From: Altererythrobacter sp. BO-6
GTDB lineage: Bacteria; Pseudomonadota; Alphaproteobacteria; Sphingomonadales; Sphingomonadaceae
Assembly: GCF_011047315.1 (NCBI RefSeq)
Contig: NZ_CP049259.1
Location: 2,709,001-2,773,000 of the forward strand
Direction of reading: 5' to 3'
DNA length: 64,000 bases
In this document: piece by piece, positions 1 to 9,990 of the stretch
Numbering within the stretch: position 1 is the stretch's first letter
How the letters are laid out: the number at the start of each line of letters is the position of its first letter
Notes under the pieces: model-generated
Told to the model about the DNA's origin: nothing
Database searches by the model: none
What the model saw: only the letters and a program-made list of their open reading frames with translations
Position numbers and translations under genes: made by a program

Positions 1-679
1 TCGCCGCAATCGATCCGCCGCCACTGCCGCCTTCACCGAACATCACCACCAGCGGCATCAGCACCAGCGCCACCACCATGATGCAGCCCTGCACGAAATC
101 GGTAAGGCTGACAGCCAGGAATCCGCCGACCATGGTATAGGCCAGCACCACGCCTGCTGTAATCCAGATGCCGAGCATGTAATCGCTCATCCCGGCATTG
201 GGCAGCAATCCGGCAAAGGCGGTTTCGAACAGCTTGCCCCCGCCAACAAGGCCGGCGGCGGTGTAAACGGTGAAGAAGGCAACGATGATGATGGCGGAGA
301 CCACCCGTAGCGCAACCGCCCGCCTGGGAAATCGGTTGGCGAGGAATTCGGGGATGGTCAGCGCATTGCCGAGCGCCTCGGTCTGGGCACGCAGGCGCGG
401 GGCCACGACGACCCAGTTGACGGCCGCACCCACGAATAGCCCGATCCCGATCCATGCCTCCACCAGTCCGCTGGCATAGAGCGCGCCGGGCAGGCCGAGC
501 AGCAGCCAGCCCGACATGTCCGAGGCGCCCGCGCTGAGCGCGGCAACCGCCGGCGGCAAGTTGCGCCCGGCAAGCAGGTAGCCTTCGGATGTGTCGGTCG
601 ATCGCTTCCAGGCAAACAGCCCGATGCCGAGCATGAGGATGAAATAGAGCGCGAGGGTGACGAGTGTGCCGCTGTGCAT
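1..679 (-). CDS. putP: Sodium/proline symporter PutP (3' end outside window)
   Basis: Inner-membrane Na+/proline symporter of the SSS family, which imports proline with sodium. Only the N-terminal ~226 residues are present; the gene runs off the left edge. The translation from the ATG at 679 has the typical order: TM1 (LVTLALYFILMLGIGLFAW), the hallmark SAGASDMSGWLLLGLPGA block at about residues 49-66, then EAWIGIGL and GGFLAVSLTDFVQG. These match the E. coli PutP pattern closely, including the Asp-Met-Ser region near the Na+ site. It is not obviously in an operon with typA, which lies just upstream on the same strand with its stop at 725. Substrate assignment rests on family resemblance; another SSS solute is possible but less likely. 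Confidence 0.9.
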   Translation of the reverse strand, partial: MHSGTLVTLALYFILMLGIGLFAWKRSTDTSEGYLLAGRNLPPAVAALSAGASDMSGWLLLGLPGALYASGLVEAWIGIGLFVGAAVNWVVVAPRLRAQTEALGNALTIPEFLANRFPRRAVALRVVSAIIIVAFFTVYTAAGLVGGGKLFETAFAGLLPNAGMSDYMLGIWITAGVVLAYTMVGGFLAVSLTDFVQGCIMVVALVLMPLVVMFGEGGSGGGSIAA

Positions 680-724
680 GTGCCAGCGGGTATCAGGCCG
701 CGCGCGCGATGGCTACCGCCTCGC

Positions 725-2560
725 TTACGCCGCGTCCTTCTGTCGCTTCGCCTTCTTGCGCTCGTGCGGGCACAGCAGGGTCTTGCGCAGGCGGATCGAC
801 TTCGGCGTCACTTCGACCATCTCGTCATCGTCGATATAGGCGATCGCCTGTTCCAGGCTCATCCGCCGCGGCGGGGTGAGGCGGATCGCATCATCCTTGC
901 CGCTTGAGCGGATGTTGGTGAGCTGCTTCGACTTGAGCGGGTTCACTTCAAGGTCGTCCGGCTTGGCGTTCTCGCCGATCACCATGCCTTCATACACGCG
1001 CGCCTGCGGAGCAATGAACAGCTCGCCGCGCTCTTCCAGCGAATTGAGGGCATAGGCCACCGCCTCGCCGTCCCCATTGGAAATAAGCACGCCGTTGATG
1101 CGGCCTTCGATCGGGCCCTTGTAGGGGCCGTATTTCTCGAACAGGCGGTTCATGATGCCGGTGCCGCGCGTATCGGACAGGAATTCGCCGTGATAGCCGA
1201 TCAGCCCGCGTGACGGGGCGGAGAAGGTGATGCGGGTCTTGCCCACGCCTGAGGGGCGCATTTCGGTGAGGTCCGCCTTGCGGCGCTGCATCTTCTCGAC
1301 GACTGTGCCCGAGTGCTCGTCATCGACGTCGATCACCACGGTTTCATAGGGCTCCATGCGCTGGCCGTTCTCTTCGCGGAACAGCACCTTGGGGCGCGAG
1401 ATGCCAAGCTCGAAGCCTTCGCGGCGCATGGTTTCGATCAGCACGCCCAGCTGCAGTTCGCCGCGGCCGGCAACTTCGAAGCTGTCCTTGTCGGCGCTTT
1501 CAGTGACGCGGATCGCGACATTGGTTTCCGCTTCGCGCAGCAAGCGGTCGCGGATCATGCGGCTCGTAACCTTGTCGCCCTCGCGCCCGGCGAGCGGGCT
1601 GTCGTTGACGGCAAAGCGCATCGCCAGCGTCGGCGGATCGATCGGCTGCGCGGCGATCGGCTCTTTCACCGAAGGATCGGCGATGGTGTTGGCAACGGTC
1701 GCCTTTTCGAGGCCGGCAAGGGCGATGATGTCACCCGCCTGCGCTTCGTCCACCGGAACCCGTTCCAGCCCGCGGAAGCTCAGCAGCTTGGTCGCCCGGC
1801 CAACTTCGACCACCTTGCCGTCCATGTCGATGGCATGGATCGGATCGTTGACCTTGAGCTTGCCCGACTGGACCCGGCCGGTCAGCACGCGGCCCATGAA
1901 GTTGTCACGATCAAGCAGCGTCGCCAGGAAGCTGAACGGGCCATTTTCGTCCAGCTGCGGCGCGGACACATGTTCCACGATCTTGTCGAACAGCGGGGCG
2001 AGGGACCCTGAGCGCGCCTCCTGGTCCTCGCTGGCATAGCCATCGCGGCCGGAAGCATAGAGCACGGGGAAGTCGAGCTGCTCGTCATTGGCGTCGAGGC
2101 TGACGAACAGGTCGAACACTTCGTCGAGCACTTCCTGCGGGCGGCCATCGGGACGGTCGATCTTGTTAACGATCACGATCGGGCGCAGGCCCAGCGCCAG
2201 CGCCTTGCCGGTGACGAACTTGGTCTGCGGCATCGCGCCTTCGGCCGCGTCGACCAGCAGGATAACCCCGTCGACCATGCTAAGGATGCGCTCCACTTCG
2301 GCGCCGAAGTCGGCGTGGCCCGGCGTGTCGACGATATTGATGCGGATATTCTGGCCCGCGTGTTCCCATTCCACGCTGGTGCATTTGGCCAGGATGGTGA
2401 TCCCGCGTTCCTTTTCCAGGTCGCCCGAATCCATCGCACGCTCTTCAATCCGCTGGTTTTCGCGGAATGTACCGGACTGGCGGAACAGCTGGTCGACCAG
2501 CGTGGTCTTGCCGTGGTCAACGTGGGCGATGATCGCGATATTGCGAAGCGGACGGGCCAT
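725..2560 (-). CDS. typA: Ribosome-associated translational GTPase TypA/BipA
   Basis: Translation-factor GTPase that binds the 70S ribosome and helps stress adaptation and 50S assembly. The 611 residues fit the family length. Residues 12-19 are AHVDHGKT (G1/P-loop), DTPGHADFG (G3) lies near residue 75, and NKIDRPDG (G4) near residue 131. EF-Tu/EF-G-like domains follow, then the TypA-specific C-terminal domain ending in a basic tail ([20 protein letters not shown]). The ATG at 2560 has a GGAAG element a few bases upstream. Its upstream neighbour is divergent (a TonB receptor); the 269 bases between the two starts hold no gene I can recognise. Confidence 0.97.
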   Translation of the reverse strand: MARPLRNIAIIAHVDHGKTTLVDQLFRQSGTFRENQRIEERAMDSGDLEKERGITILAKCTSVEWEHAGQNIRINIVDTPGHADFGAEVERILSMVDGVILLVDAAEGAMPQTKFVTGKALALGLRPIVIVNKIDRPDGRPQEVLDEVFDLFVSLDANDEQLDFPVLYASGRDGYASEDQEARSGSLAPLFDKIVEHVSAPQLDENGPFSFLATLLDRDNFMGRVLTGRVQSGKLKVNDPIHAIDMDGKVVEVGRATKLLSFRGLERVPVDEAQAGDIIALAGLEKATVANTIADPSVKEPIAAQPIDPPTLAMRFAVNDSPLAGREGDKVTSRMIRDRLLREAETNVAIRVTESADKDSFEVAGRGELQLGVLIETMRREGFELGISRPKVLFREENGQRMEPYETVVIDVDDEHSGTVVEKMQRRKADLTEMRPSGVGKTRITFSAPSRGLIGYHGEFLSDTRGTGIMNRLFEKYGPYKGPIEGRINGVLISNGDGEAVAYALNSLEERGELFIAPQARVYEGMVIGENAKPDDLEVNPLKSKQLTNIRSSGKDDAIRLTPPRRMSLEQAIAYIDDDEMVEVTPKSIRLRKTLLCPHERKKAKRQKDAA

Positions 2561-2829
2561 AGGAAACTTCCGAGAATAAAGGGGGGCGGCATGTTGCGCC
2601 GCACAATTGGCCGCGCCCCTAGCCGAAGCGCGCCGACATCACAAGCGCGAGACGCAAGCGGACGTAACGGAAGGTGTGTCGCTGTGGCAACATGGGGATA
2701 ACGCGATGTCCTATTACCTCGATGATTCTTGTACTGATTCCACCTCTACCCTAGAGTGATTGCGGGAGCCGGGGTTGGGAGCCCGTGGGGGTCGTTTCTC
2801 CACTCCGGTTGTTTGTGAGAGGAGATTTC

Positions 2830-5448
2830 ATGCGTTCCATTTCGTCCGGCATTCGCGCCGGCTCGCCACGCGTCGCACTGTTTGCAGGTGCCGCGGCCAT
2901 TGCCCTGTCCGTTCCCTCGGTCGCTTCGGCACAAGATGCCGACCAGGCCGAAGAAGAGGACTTCAACAGCAATGTGATCGTCGTTACCGCAACGAAGCGT
3001 GAGCAGACGCTGCAGGAAACCCCGATTTCGGTTTCAGTTACAACTGGCGAAACGCTGGAGCAGGCGCAAATCCGCGACGTGCTTGACTTGCAGACCGTCA
3101 CCCCTTCGTTGCGCGTCAGCCAGCTGCAGAGCGCCTCTGCCTCCACTTTCATCATTCGCGGCTTTGGCAATGGTGACAACAACTTCGGGATCGAGCCTTC
3201 GGTGGGCGTGTTCATCGATGGCGTGTTCCGTTCGCGTTCTGCCGCAGCGCTGAGCGATCTGCCCAATGTTCAGCGCATCGAAGTGCTAAATGGCCCGCAG
3301 TCGACCCTGTTCGGCAAGAATGCCTCGGCCGGGGTTATCTCGGTCGTTACGCGGGAACCGCAATTCGAATTCGGCGGCAGTGCCGAACTCAGTTATGGCA
3401 ATTACAATGCGATCGTCGTCAAGGGAGACGTTACTGGCCCACTGAGCGAAAACATCGCCTTCTCGCTCGACGGTAGCTATAACAAGCGTGACGGCTACGC
3501 GCATATCGTCAACCTCGACAAGGAACTGTCGAACCGCAACCGTTGGGCAACCCGCGGCCAATTGCTGTTTGAACCGACACCAGACCTGAAAATCCGTGCG
3601 ATCGCCGATTATTCGAAGATCGATGAAGTGTGCTGCCAGGTCAGCACTCTGATTGCGGGACCGACTGCGGCGGCCATTGTTGGCGTCGGCGGCGCACTTA
3701 CGACCGACTTTTTCAGTTATGAAACCTTCCTCAACCAGCAACCGTTCAACAAGGTCGACAACTATGGCGGCTCGTTACAGATTGACTGGCAAACCGGCCC
3801 GCTTTCAGTAACTTCGATCACGGCATACCGCGAGCTGAAGAATTTCCTCAATCAGGACGTCGACTTCACCAGCGCAGACATCGTGACTGAAACGCGAGAC
3901 CAGAAGGTCGATACCTTCACGCAGGAATTGCGTATCAGTTCCGACTTTGACGGTCCGATCAACTTCCTGCTTGGTGGTTACTATTTCGACGAAAGCATTT
4001 CCCAGGACAGCTTCCTGACAACTGGAACTGCAGCGCGTAACTTCTTCACCCTGCTAGCCCGCGCTGCCACGCTTGACCCGACCTTCAGCTTCAACGCGGT
4101 CGAAGGCGGGCTGGGTTTGCCACAAAACAGCATTTTCTCTGCCGGGCCGCTCACTAGCGAAAACTATGCCATGGACAACCAGTCGTACTCGGTTTTCGGA
4201 ACGGTCGATTTCGAGCCGGTTGATGGGTTGGTCCTGACTGCCGGATTCAACTACACCGATGACAGCAAGGATTTCGCGCTTGAAGGGCAAGCGTTCGATG
4301 AACTGGCCAATATCAATGCGATCGATGCTTTCATAACCTTGGCAACCAGCGGAGCGGTGACCAATGCAGCGCAGTTCAATGCGTTGCCTGCGGTCAATCA
4401 GACTGTGCTCAGAACCTTGGCCTTTACGCAGTGTTCGGCAAGCGCTCCACCGCCCGCCTGCAACCCTTTGCTTCCATTGGTTGGGCTTTCGCCGTTCCAG
4501 TTCCAGCCGCCGTTCCTGACCATCCCGAACGCGGTCGAGGATGGCAAGACCTCGGATGACAAGTTCACCTACCTGCTGCGTGCATCGTACCAGATTTCGA
4601 ACGAAATCAATATCTACGCCAGCTACGCGACAGGTTTCAAGGCGAGCTCGGTCAATCTGTCGCGCGATTCGCGCCCCTCATTTGGTGACTATATTCCGGG
4701 GCCGAGCCGGTCCATTATTCTCGCCCCGCCGTCACCGATCACCAATGCCGGGATCGCAGTCACCAACCTTGGTACCGGGTCGCGCTTTGCCGGTCCGGAA
4801 GAAGCCGAAGTCTATGAATTCGGCATCAAGGGACAGTGGGACGGTTTGAGCGTCAACCTCGCGCTGTTCGATCAGACGATCAAGGGCTTCCAGAGCTTCC
4901 TGTTCACTGGCACGGGCTTCCAGCTCAACAATGCCGGTCAGCAGTCGGTCAAGGGTTTTGAAATCGATACGCGGATCCAGCCGACGGACGGCTTGGTACT
5001 GACCTTCGCGGCGACCCACCTTGATCCGATTTACGACAGCTTCACCGAAAGCCCGGTGGGTGACCTTTCAGGCAGGCGGCCGGGTGGCATTCCGGCGTGG
5101 TCCCTCGCTACTTCGGCGACTTACACGCATGAATTCGGCGCCAGCGGCACACGTCTGATCAGCCGTCTCGATTACAGCCACGAAAGCAACACCGATATCA
5201 ACAACGGTTTGCCGACGTTCAATGCATCGCTCGGTAACACCAAGATCTTCCGCCGCGAGGTGAACCTGGTGAATGCCTCGATCACATTGGCACTTGAGAA
5301 TGGCTTCGAAATCGGTGCCTGGGCCCGCAACCTGCTGGATGACCAGTATATCATCACGGTGTTTGACGGCGTTGCGCAGGCAGGCACAGTGTCCGGTTAT
5401 CCGAGCGCACCGCGCACCTATGGCGGCGTAGTGCGCTACAAGTTCTGA
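2830..5448 (+). CDS. TonB-dependent outer-membrane receptor
   Basis: Outer-membrane TonB-dependent transporter of 872 residues; substrate unknown. I place the start at the ATG at 2830, preceded by a strong GAGAGGAGA ribosome site at 2817-2825, rather than at an upstream in-frame codon at 2785. Residues 1-34 form a signal peptide ending SVASA before QD. A TonB-box-like NVIVVTATKR lies at about 48-57. The plug domain follows (QETPISVSV, FIIRGFGNGDNNFGIEPSVGVFIDGV, RIEVLNGPQSTLFGKNASAGVISVVT). The rest is a beta barrel with YASYATGFKA and AEVYEFGIKGQW motifs, ending in the aromatic YKF expected for outer-membrane insertion. It stands alone, with no hydrolase, regulator or TonB genes beside it, so context gives no substrate. 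The architecture is the sphingomonad type often annotated as a Fec/catecholate-like receptor. Confidence 0.92.
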   Translation: MRSISSGIRAGSPRVALFAGAAAIALSVPSVASAQDADQAEEEDFNSNVIVVTATKREQTLQETPISVSVTTGETLEQAQIRDVLDLQTVTPSLRVSQLQSASASTFIIRGFGNGDNNFGIEPSVGVFIDGVFRSRSAAALSDLPNVQRIEVLNGPQSTLFGKNASAGVISVVTREPQFEFGGSAELSYGNYNAIVVKGDVTGPLSENIAFSLDGSYNKRDGYAHIVNLDKELSNRNRWATRGQLLFEPTPDLKIRAIADYSKIDEVCCQVSTLIAGPTAAAIVGVGGALTTDFFSYETFLNQQPFNKVDNYGGSLQIDWQTGPLSVTSITAYRELKNFLNQDVDFTSADIVTETRDQKVDTFTQELRISSDFDGPINFLLGGYYFDESISQDSFLTTGTAARNFFTLLARAATLDPTFSFNAVEGGLGLPQNSIFSAGPLTSENYAMDNQSYSVFGTVDFEPVDGLVLTAGFNYTDDSKDFALEGQAFDELANINAIDAFITLATSGAVTNAAQFNALPAVNQTVLRTLAFTQCSASAPPPACNPLLPLVGLSPFQFQPPFLTIPNAVEDGKTSDDKFTYLLRASYQISNEINIYASYATGFKASSVNLSRDSRPSFGDYIPGPSRSIILAPPSPITNAGIAVTNLGTGSRFAGPEEAEVYEFGIKGQWDGLSVNLALFDQTIKGFQSFLFTGTGFQLNNAGQQSVKGFEIDTRIQPTDGLVLTFAATHLDPIYDSFTESPVGDLSGRRPGGIPAWSLATSATYTHEFGASGTRLISRLDYSHESNTDINNGLPTFNASLGNTKIFRREVNLVNASITLALENGFEIGAWARNLLDDQYIITVFDGVAQAGTVSGYPSAPRTYGGVVRYKF

Positions 5449-5473
5449 TCCTTACCAATCGGAATGAAATTCG

Positions 5474-5502
5474 AAGGGGTCGGTGAAAACCGGCCCCTTT
5501 TT
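5474..5502 (+). terminator. Rho-independent terminator of the TonB receptor gene
   Basis: A 9-bp stem (GGGGTCGGT at 5476-5484 with ACCGGCCCC at 5489-5497, one G-U pair) closes a GAAA tetraloop and is followed by five T residues at 5498-5502. It lies 26 bases after the receptor stop codon. Confidence 0.9.
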
Positions 5503-5562
5503 GTTGATCTTTTAAGAATTTACCTCAATCCTGACGCTGTAACGTCCAAAGGGGAGGGGTTT

Positions 5563-6013
5563 ATGGGTAATTACGCCGGTTTCTGGATCAGGGTTGCGGC
5601 CTATCTGATCGATTTCGTGATATTGATGGTAGTGGCGCTTGTCGTTTCATTTGGGACCGGGGTCTCGCTGTTCGATCAAGCTGCACAAACGGACTTCGGA
5701 ATTGCCGATCTGGTCAACTTCGTTGTCGGCATAGCCTATTTCGTCGCCTTCGAGATCGTCCACGATGCAGGGCACCCCTGGCAAGCGCGCCCTGGGCCTA
5801 ATTGTCACCGATCTTGACGGTGGCCGGATCAGTCCGATGCGCGCGGTTGGACGCTATTTCGCGAAGATCTTGTCCACGATCATCCTGTTCATCGGCTTTA
5901 TCATGATCGGCTTCACCGAGCGCAAGCAAGGCCTGCACGACATGATCGCCGGAACGCTGGTGCAGAAGGCCAATCCCGGCGAGGGCATGGTCGACGCGCG
6001 CGTATTCGACTGA
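5563..6013 (+). pseudogene. RDD family membrane protein, disrupted by a +1 frameshift
   Basis: Small inner-membrane protein of the RDD family, whose function is mostly unknown (some members act in ion transport). The ATG at 5563 follows a GGGGAGGGG ribosome site and gives GNYAGFWIRVAAYLIDFVILMVVALVV (first RDD motif and TM) up to AYFVAFEIV. The reading frame is then wrong, and the family's second half (MQGTPGKRALGLIVTDLDGGRISPMRAVGRYFAKILS ... FTERKQGLHDMIAGTLV) continues one base later. Removing one C from GTCCACGATG around 5759-5762 restores an uninterrupted ~150-residue RDD protein reading FEIVTMQGTPGKRALGL. Both halves are well conserved with no other damage, so this is either a very recent mutation or a sequence error. 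The same CCACGAT heptamer is the break point in three other genes of this window. Confidence 0.8.
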
Positions 6014-6017
6014 GCTT

Positions 6018-8537
6018 CTAAAGCTCCCTTAGCGCCTGGGCGGGCTTCGCTTTCAGCAGCGGAAGCGAGCCGCCCAGTGCGAAGGCCAGCACCAGCACCA
6101 GCCCGATACCAAGCACGCTCAGCACTTCGGTCCAGTCGGGCAGCCAGTCGAATTCGAACAGCTGGGTGATCACGAACCACGCGAGGGTAGAGCCGAGCGC
6201 GAGAGCGACCAGCGCCAGCAGCGCGGCGAGCACGCCATACTCGGCCAGTTGCAAGCCCAGCACTTGTCGCCGGCTGGCGCCCAGCACGCGCAGCACCACC
6301 GTGTCATAGGTACGCGAGGCGCGCGCAGCGGCAATCGCACCCATCAGCACCGCCAGGCCCGCCAGCACCGCCACGGACGCGGCGGCCAGCGTGGCCGCGC
6401 CGACCTGTTCCAGGATCGTGCGGGCCTCAACCAGCACCTGTCCGATCTCGATCACACTGCTTGACGGGAAGCGCGCGACCATCTGGCGCAGCAGTTCGCC
6501 CGAGCGGCTCTCGTCGGTCAGCTCGATCGTGGCAGCGAGGTTATGCGGCGCGTCGGCAATGGCGTTGCTGGAGAAGACCAGCGCATAGTTGAACCCCATG
6601 CTCTCCCAGTCGATCACACGCAAATTCGCCACGCGCACTTGCCGTTCGATCCCCAGCACGCCGATGGTCAGGTAATCGCCGATCTTGAGGTCGATCGCGC
6701 GCGCGAAATCGGCATCGACGGAGACCAGCGGCTCGCCATCATAACCTTCGCTCCACCATTCCCCTTCGACCAGCGAATTGCCGGGTGGCAGCGTGTCGGC
6801 ATAGGTCAGCCCGCGCTCGCCGCGCAGGGCCCAGGCGCCCTCGGGGATTTCCTCAAGGTCGGCGACACGGGTCATGCGGTCTTTCGGGCCATAGGCCAGC
6901 ACCGCGCCGCGCAGCGTGGGCACGGTGCGGATCTCGGCCTTCGGGTCGAGTTCGCTTACCAGCGCACGAAAATCCGTTTCACCATCGCGCGGAATGTCGA
7001 GCACGAAATAGTCCGGCGCCTGGCGCGGCACGCGCTGCTGGATATTGCCGTCGATCGCGCTCTGGATCGCGGCCAGCAAGACAAAGGCAGCAAGGCCAAA
7101 GCCGAGTGCGGTGACCAGCGCGCCGGTCGGCGCACCGGGGCGGTGGAGATTGGCGATCGCCGCGCGCAGCAGCGGGTTGGACGTGCGCGGCGCGCGCTTG
7201 GCGAGCAGGCGGATGCCTAAGCCGATCAACGCAAGCGCGATCAACGCGCCACCAGCACCGACCAGGAAGCCGCCCGAAAGCATCGGTTGCGCAGTCGTGA
7301 GCAGGGCAAGGGCGCAGATCGCGGCGATGCCCAGCGCGGTCCAGCCCAGCGCCCGCCAGTCGCGTGCCAGCGGCGACACCCGCGCACGCATCAGCGCCAT
7401 CGCCGGGAATGCGCGCGCCCGCAGCAGCGGCGTTGCTGCAAAGGCGAAAGCGACCAGCAAGCCATAGGCGGCGCCCAGCGCAAGCGGGGCAGGCTCTATC
7501 ACGAAGCCGCTTTCGACCGGCAAAAGGTCTTTCAGCGCCAGCCCCAACAGCGGGGTTACCAGCACGCCGGTGACGATCCCCGCGATACTGCCGATTAGCG
7601 CCGCAGAGCCGATCTGCAGGGCGTAAATCCGTACGATATCCATGCTCGATGCGCCCAGCACCTTGAGCGTGGCGATCGAATTGCGCCGCGCGTCGAGATA
7701 GCTTGCCACTCCGCCGCCGATACCAATCCCGGCGATTACCAGGGCGGCCAGGCCGACCAGCGTCAGGAAATCGCTCATATTGCCGACGAAGCGGTCTGCT
7801 CCCGGCGAGGCGCGGTCGCGCGTGCGGAAGTCGAACCCGGCATTGGGGAAACGCTGTTCCAGCGCCGCCTGCACGTCTTCGGGATCCTGCCCGCCATCGA
7901 AAGCGACCCGGTACTTGCTTTCGTAAAGCGTTCCGGGTGCGATCAGGCCGGCTTCAAAGGGCAATTCCTGCGCCACGATGACTGTGGGGCCGAGCTGGAA
8001 GCCTTCCGACAGGCGATCAGGCTCGTTGGCGATCACGCCTGCGGCTTTCAGGTCAACTGTACCGACGCGAAATGTGTCGCCGACCCCAATGCCCAGCCGG
8101 TCGAGCGCGCCCTGACCCAGCCAGGCCTCGCCCGCTACAGGGGCGCCCACGCTGCGTCCGTCCTTCAGCGTCAGTGTGCCGTAGAGCGGCCATTTCGCGT
8201 CGACCGCCTTCAGTTCCACCGGCGCGGCGGAATCGGGCGTGCTGGCCATCGCCTGCATCCGCGTGCCGCCGGAGATCGCACCATATGCGCTGAGCGCGTC
8301 CTTTTCCTGAGTGCTGAGGTCGCGTTGCCAGACTTCGATTTCCAGATCGCCACCAAGCAGTTCCTGCCCGCGGCCCGCCAGTTCGCGTTCGATCGCCGCA
8401 GTCAGCGTGCCGATGGCGGCGAGTGCGGCGGTGCCGAGGAAGATGCACACCAGCAGCAGGCGCAGCCCCTTGAAGCGCGCGTTGAGATCGCGCCGGGCGA
8501 TGCGCCAGGCGGTGCTCCAGTTAAGGTTCGCGCTCAT
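6018..8537 (-). CDS. ybbP: ABC transporter permease YbbP (FtsX/MacB-like)
   Basis: Inner-membrane permease of 839 residues, partner of the ATPase encoded just upstream with a 4-base overlap (8534-8537). It has an N-terminal TM ([23 protein letters not shown]), a large periplasmic MacB-like domain, an FtsX core ([41 protein letters not shown]), a second periplasmic domain, and a repeated C-terminal FtsX core ([41 protein letters not shown]). This duplicated-FtsX organisation of about 800-850 residues is the YbbP pattern. YbbAP forms a mechanotransmission-type exporter thought to extract hydrophobic molecules from the membrane. A TesA esterase is encoded divergently next door, as expected for the ybbAP-tesA cluster. 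Confidence 0.9.
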   Translation of the reverse strand: MSANLNWSTAWRIARRDLNARFKGLRLLLVCIFLGTAALAAIGTLTAAIERELAGRGQELLGGDLEIEVWQRDLSTQEKDALSAYGAISGGTRMQAMASTPDSAAPVELKAVDAKWPLYGTLTLKDGRSVGAPVAGEAWLGQGALDRLGIGVGDTFRVGTVDLKAAGVIANEPDRLSEGFQLGPTVIVAQELPFEAGLIAPGTLYESKYRVAFDGGQDPEDVQAALEQRFPNAGFDFRTRDRASPGADRFVGNMSDFLTLVGLAALVIAGIGIGGGVASYLDARRNSIATLKVLGASSMDIVRIYALQIGSAALIGSIAGIVTGVLVTPLLGLALKDLLPVESGFVIEPAPLALGAAYGLLVAFAFAATPLLRARAFPAMALMRARVSPLARDWRALGWTALGIAAICALALLTTAQPMLSGGFLVGAGGALIALALIGLGIRLLAKRAPRTSNPLLRAAIANLHRPGAPTGALVTALGFGLAAFVLLAAIQSAIDGNIQQRVPRQAPDYFVLDIPRDGETDFRALVSELDPKAEIRTVPTLRGAVLAYGPKDRMTRVADLEEIPEGAWALRGERGLTYADTLPPGNSLVEGEWWSEGYDGEPLVSVDADFARAIDLKIGDYLTIGVLGIERQVRVANLRVIDWESMGFNYALVFSSNAIADAPHNLAATIELTDESRSGELLRQMVARFPSSSVIEIGQVLVEARTILEQVGAATLAAASVAVLAGLAVLMGAIAAARASRTYDTVVLRVLGASRRQVLGLQLAEYGVLAALLALVALALGSTLAWFVITQLFEFDWLPDWTEVLSVLGIGLVLVLAFALGGSLPLLKAKPAQALREL

Positions 8538-9238
8538 GCGGCGGCGCTGGCAGAGGCTGTGTCGGACACGATCACGCCATCGGCCATGGTCACGATCCGC
8601 TCGCAGCGTTCGGCCAGAGCCCGGTCATGCGTGATCATCAGCAGGGTGGCGCCGGTTTCCTTGCGCCGGGCGAACAGCAGTTCGATGATTTCCTGTCCGG
8701 TGGTCGCATCGAGATTGCCGGTCGGCTCATCGGCAAAGATCAGGTCGGGGCGGGGCGCAATCGCGCGGGCAATCGCCACGCGCTGCTGCTCGCCGCCCGA
8801 AAGCTGGGTGGGATAATGGTGCAGCCGGTGGCCCAGACCCACCGCCTTGAGTTCCGCCTCGGCCCGTTGCTGCGCGCCTTCCCGGCCCGCCAGCTCCATC
8901 GGTGTGGCGACGTTTTCCGCAGCGGTCATGGTCGGCAGCAGGTGGAAAGCCTGCAGGACGATGCCGATCCGCCCGCGCCGGGCCTGCGCCAGCGCATCCT
9001 CGTCCATCGCGGTAAAGTCTTCGCCGGCCACCATCAGCGCGCCGCTGCTGGCGCGTTCAAGGCCGGACAGCACCGCCATCAGCGAGCTCTTGCCCGAACC
9101 CGAAGCGCCGAGCAGGGCTACCACCTCGCCCTTGGTAACATCGAGGTCGATCCCGCGCAGAATCTCTACCGGGGCGGCGTCACTACCAAGCGTAAGGGTC
9201 AGGTTACGGGCGGAAATTGCAAGAGAGGGGCTTGTCAC
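8534..9238 (-). CDS. ybbA: ABC transporter ATP-binding protein YbbA
   Basis: MacB/LolD-type ATPase energising YbbP. Counting from the GTG at 9238 (234 residues), Walker A GASGSGKS is at 44-51. A Q-loop (VLQAFHLLPTMTAAENV), the signature LSGGEQQRVAIARA, Walker B LIFADEP with TGNLDATTG, and the switch His in LLMITHDRA follow in order. An in-frame TTG at 9292 would extend the protein into the tesA coding sequence by 18 unremarkable residues. I prefer GTG 9238, which leaves a 47-base divergent gap and starts the protein TSPSLAISARNLTLTLGS, but no convincing ribosome site decides it. Confidence 0.9.
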   Translation of the reverse strand: MTSPSLAISARNLTLTLGSDAAPVEILRGIDLDVTKGEVVALLGASGSGKSSLMAVLSGLERASSGALMVAGEDFTAMDEDALAQARRGRIGIVLQAFHLLPTMTAAENVATPMELAGREGAQQRAEAELKAVGLGHRLHHYPTQLSGGEQQRVAIARAIAPRPDLIFADEPTGNLDATTGQEIIELLFARRKETGATLLMITHDRALAERCERIVTMADGVIVSDTASASAAA

Positions 9239-9285
9239 TGGTTCGCATTCGCATAGGGCTGGGGGCCGCACAAGGAGACTTGCAG

Positions 9286-9990
9286 ATGGCAAAAGGCGTT
9301 TGGTCGATCATTCCCGCACTGTTGCTCGCGGCCTGTGGCGCTGAGGTGCCCGCCGATCAGGCGGCGGAAACCGGTTCGGATACCAATGCCGCAGACATGG
9401 CGACGGTTCCCGTGATGGGGCCAGAGCGCAATATTCTCGCCTTCGGCAACAGCCTGTTCGCGGGTTATGGCGTGGACAAGAGTGACAGCTATCCGGCCAA
9501 ATTGCAGGCCGCGCTGCGTGCGCGCGGCTTGAATGCACAGGTCGCAAACGCAGGGATTTCGGGCGATACCAGCGCAGCGGGTTTGCAGCGGCTCAAATTC
9601 ACGCTCGACGCGCAGGACGAGAAGCCTGACCTGTTCATCCTGGAGCTGGGCGGCAATGATCTGCTGCGCGGGATTTCGCCTGAGCAGACCAAGGCCAATC
9701 TTGCCGCCATGCTCGACGAATTGAAGGCCCGCGGCATACCGGCGCTTATCATGGGGATGCGTGCGCCGCCCAATTACGGGCCGGAATACCAGGCGCAGTT
9801 CGATGCGCTCTATGCCGATCTGGCGAAGCAATATGGCGCCGCACTGATCCCGTTCTGGCTGGAATCGATCTATCAGGACCCCACGCTGTTCCAGTCCGAC
9901 CGGATCCATCCGACCGAAGAGGGGATCGAAGAACTCGTCGCGGCAACGGTGGAGCAAGTGGCCGGAGCGCTGCCGGCAGAGGGCAATTAG
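9286..9990 (+). CDS. tesA: Arylesterase/lysophospholipase TesA-like, lipoprotein form
   Basis: GDSL/SGNH esterase that hydrolyses thioesters, aryl esters or lysophospholipids in the cell envelope. The ATG at 9286 follows an AAGGAG site (9272-9277). The 234-residue product begins with a lipoprotein signal, lipobox LLAAC with Cys17, then a linker. The SGNH blocks are FGNSLFAG (nucleophile Ser56), GDTSAAGLQRL, ELGGNDLLRG (Gly and Asn of the oxyanion hole) and DRIHPTEEG (catalytic Asp and His). E. coli TesA has a cleavable signal peptide and is soluble, so lipid anchoring is a notable difference. It is divergent from ybbA-ybbP, the usual partners, and overlaps recF tail to tail by 4 bases. Confidence 0.92.
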   Translation: MAKGVWSIIPALLLAACGAEVPADQAAETGSDTNAADMATVPVMGPERNILAFGNSLFAGYGVDKSDSYPAKLQAALRARGLNAQVANAGISGDTSAAGLQRLKFTLDAQDEKPDLFILELGGNDLLRGISPEQTKANLAAMLDELKARGIPALIMGMRAPPNYGPEYQAQFDALYADLAKQYGAALIPFWLESIYQDPTLFQSDRIHPTEEGIEELVAATVEQVAGALPAEGN

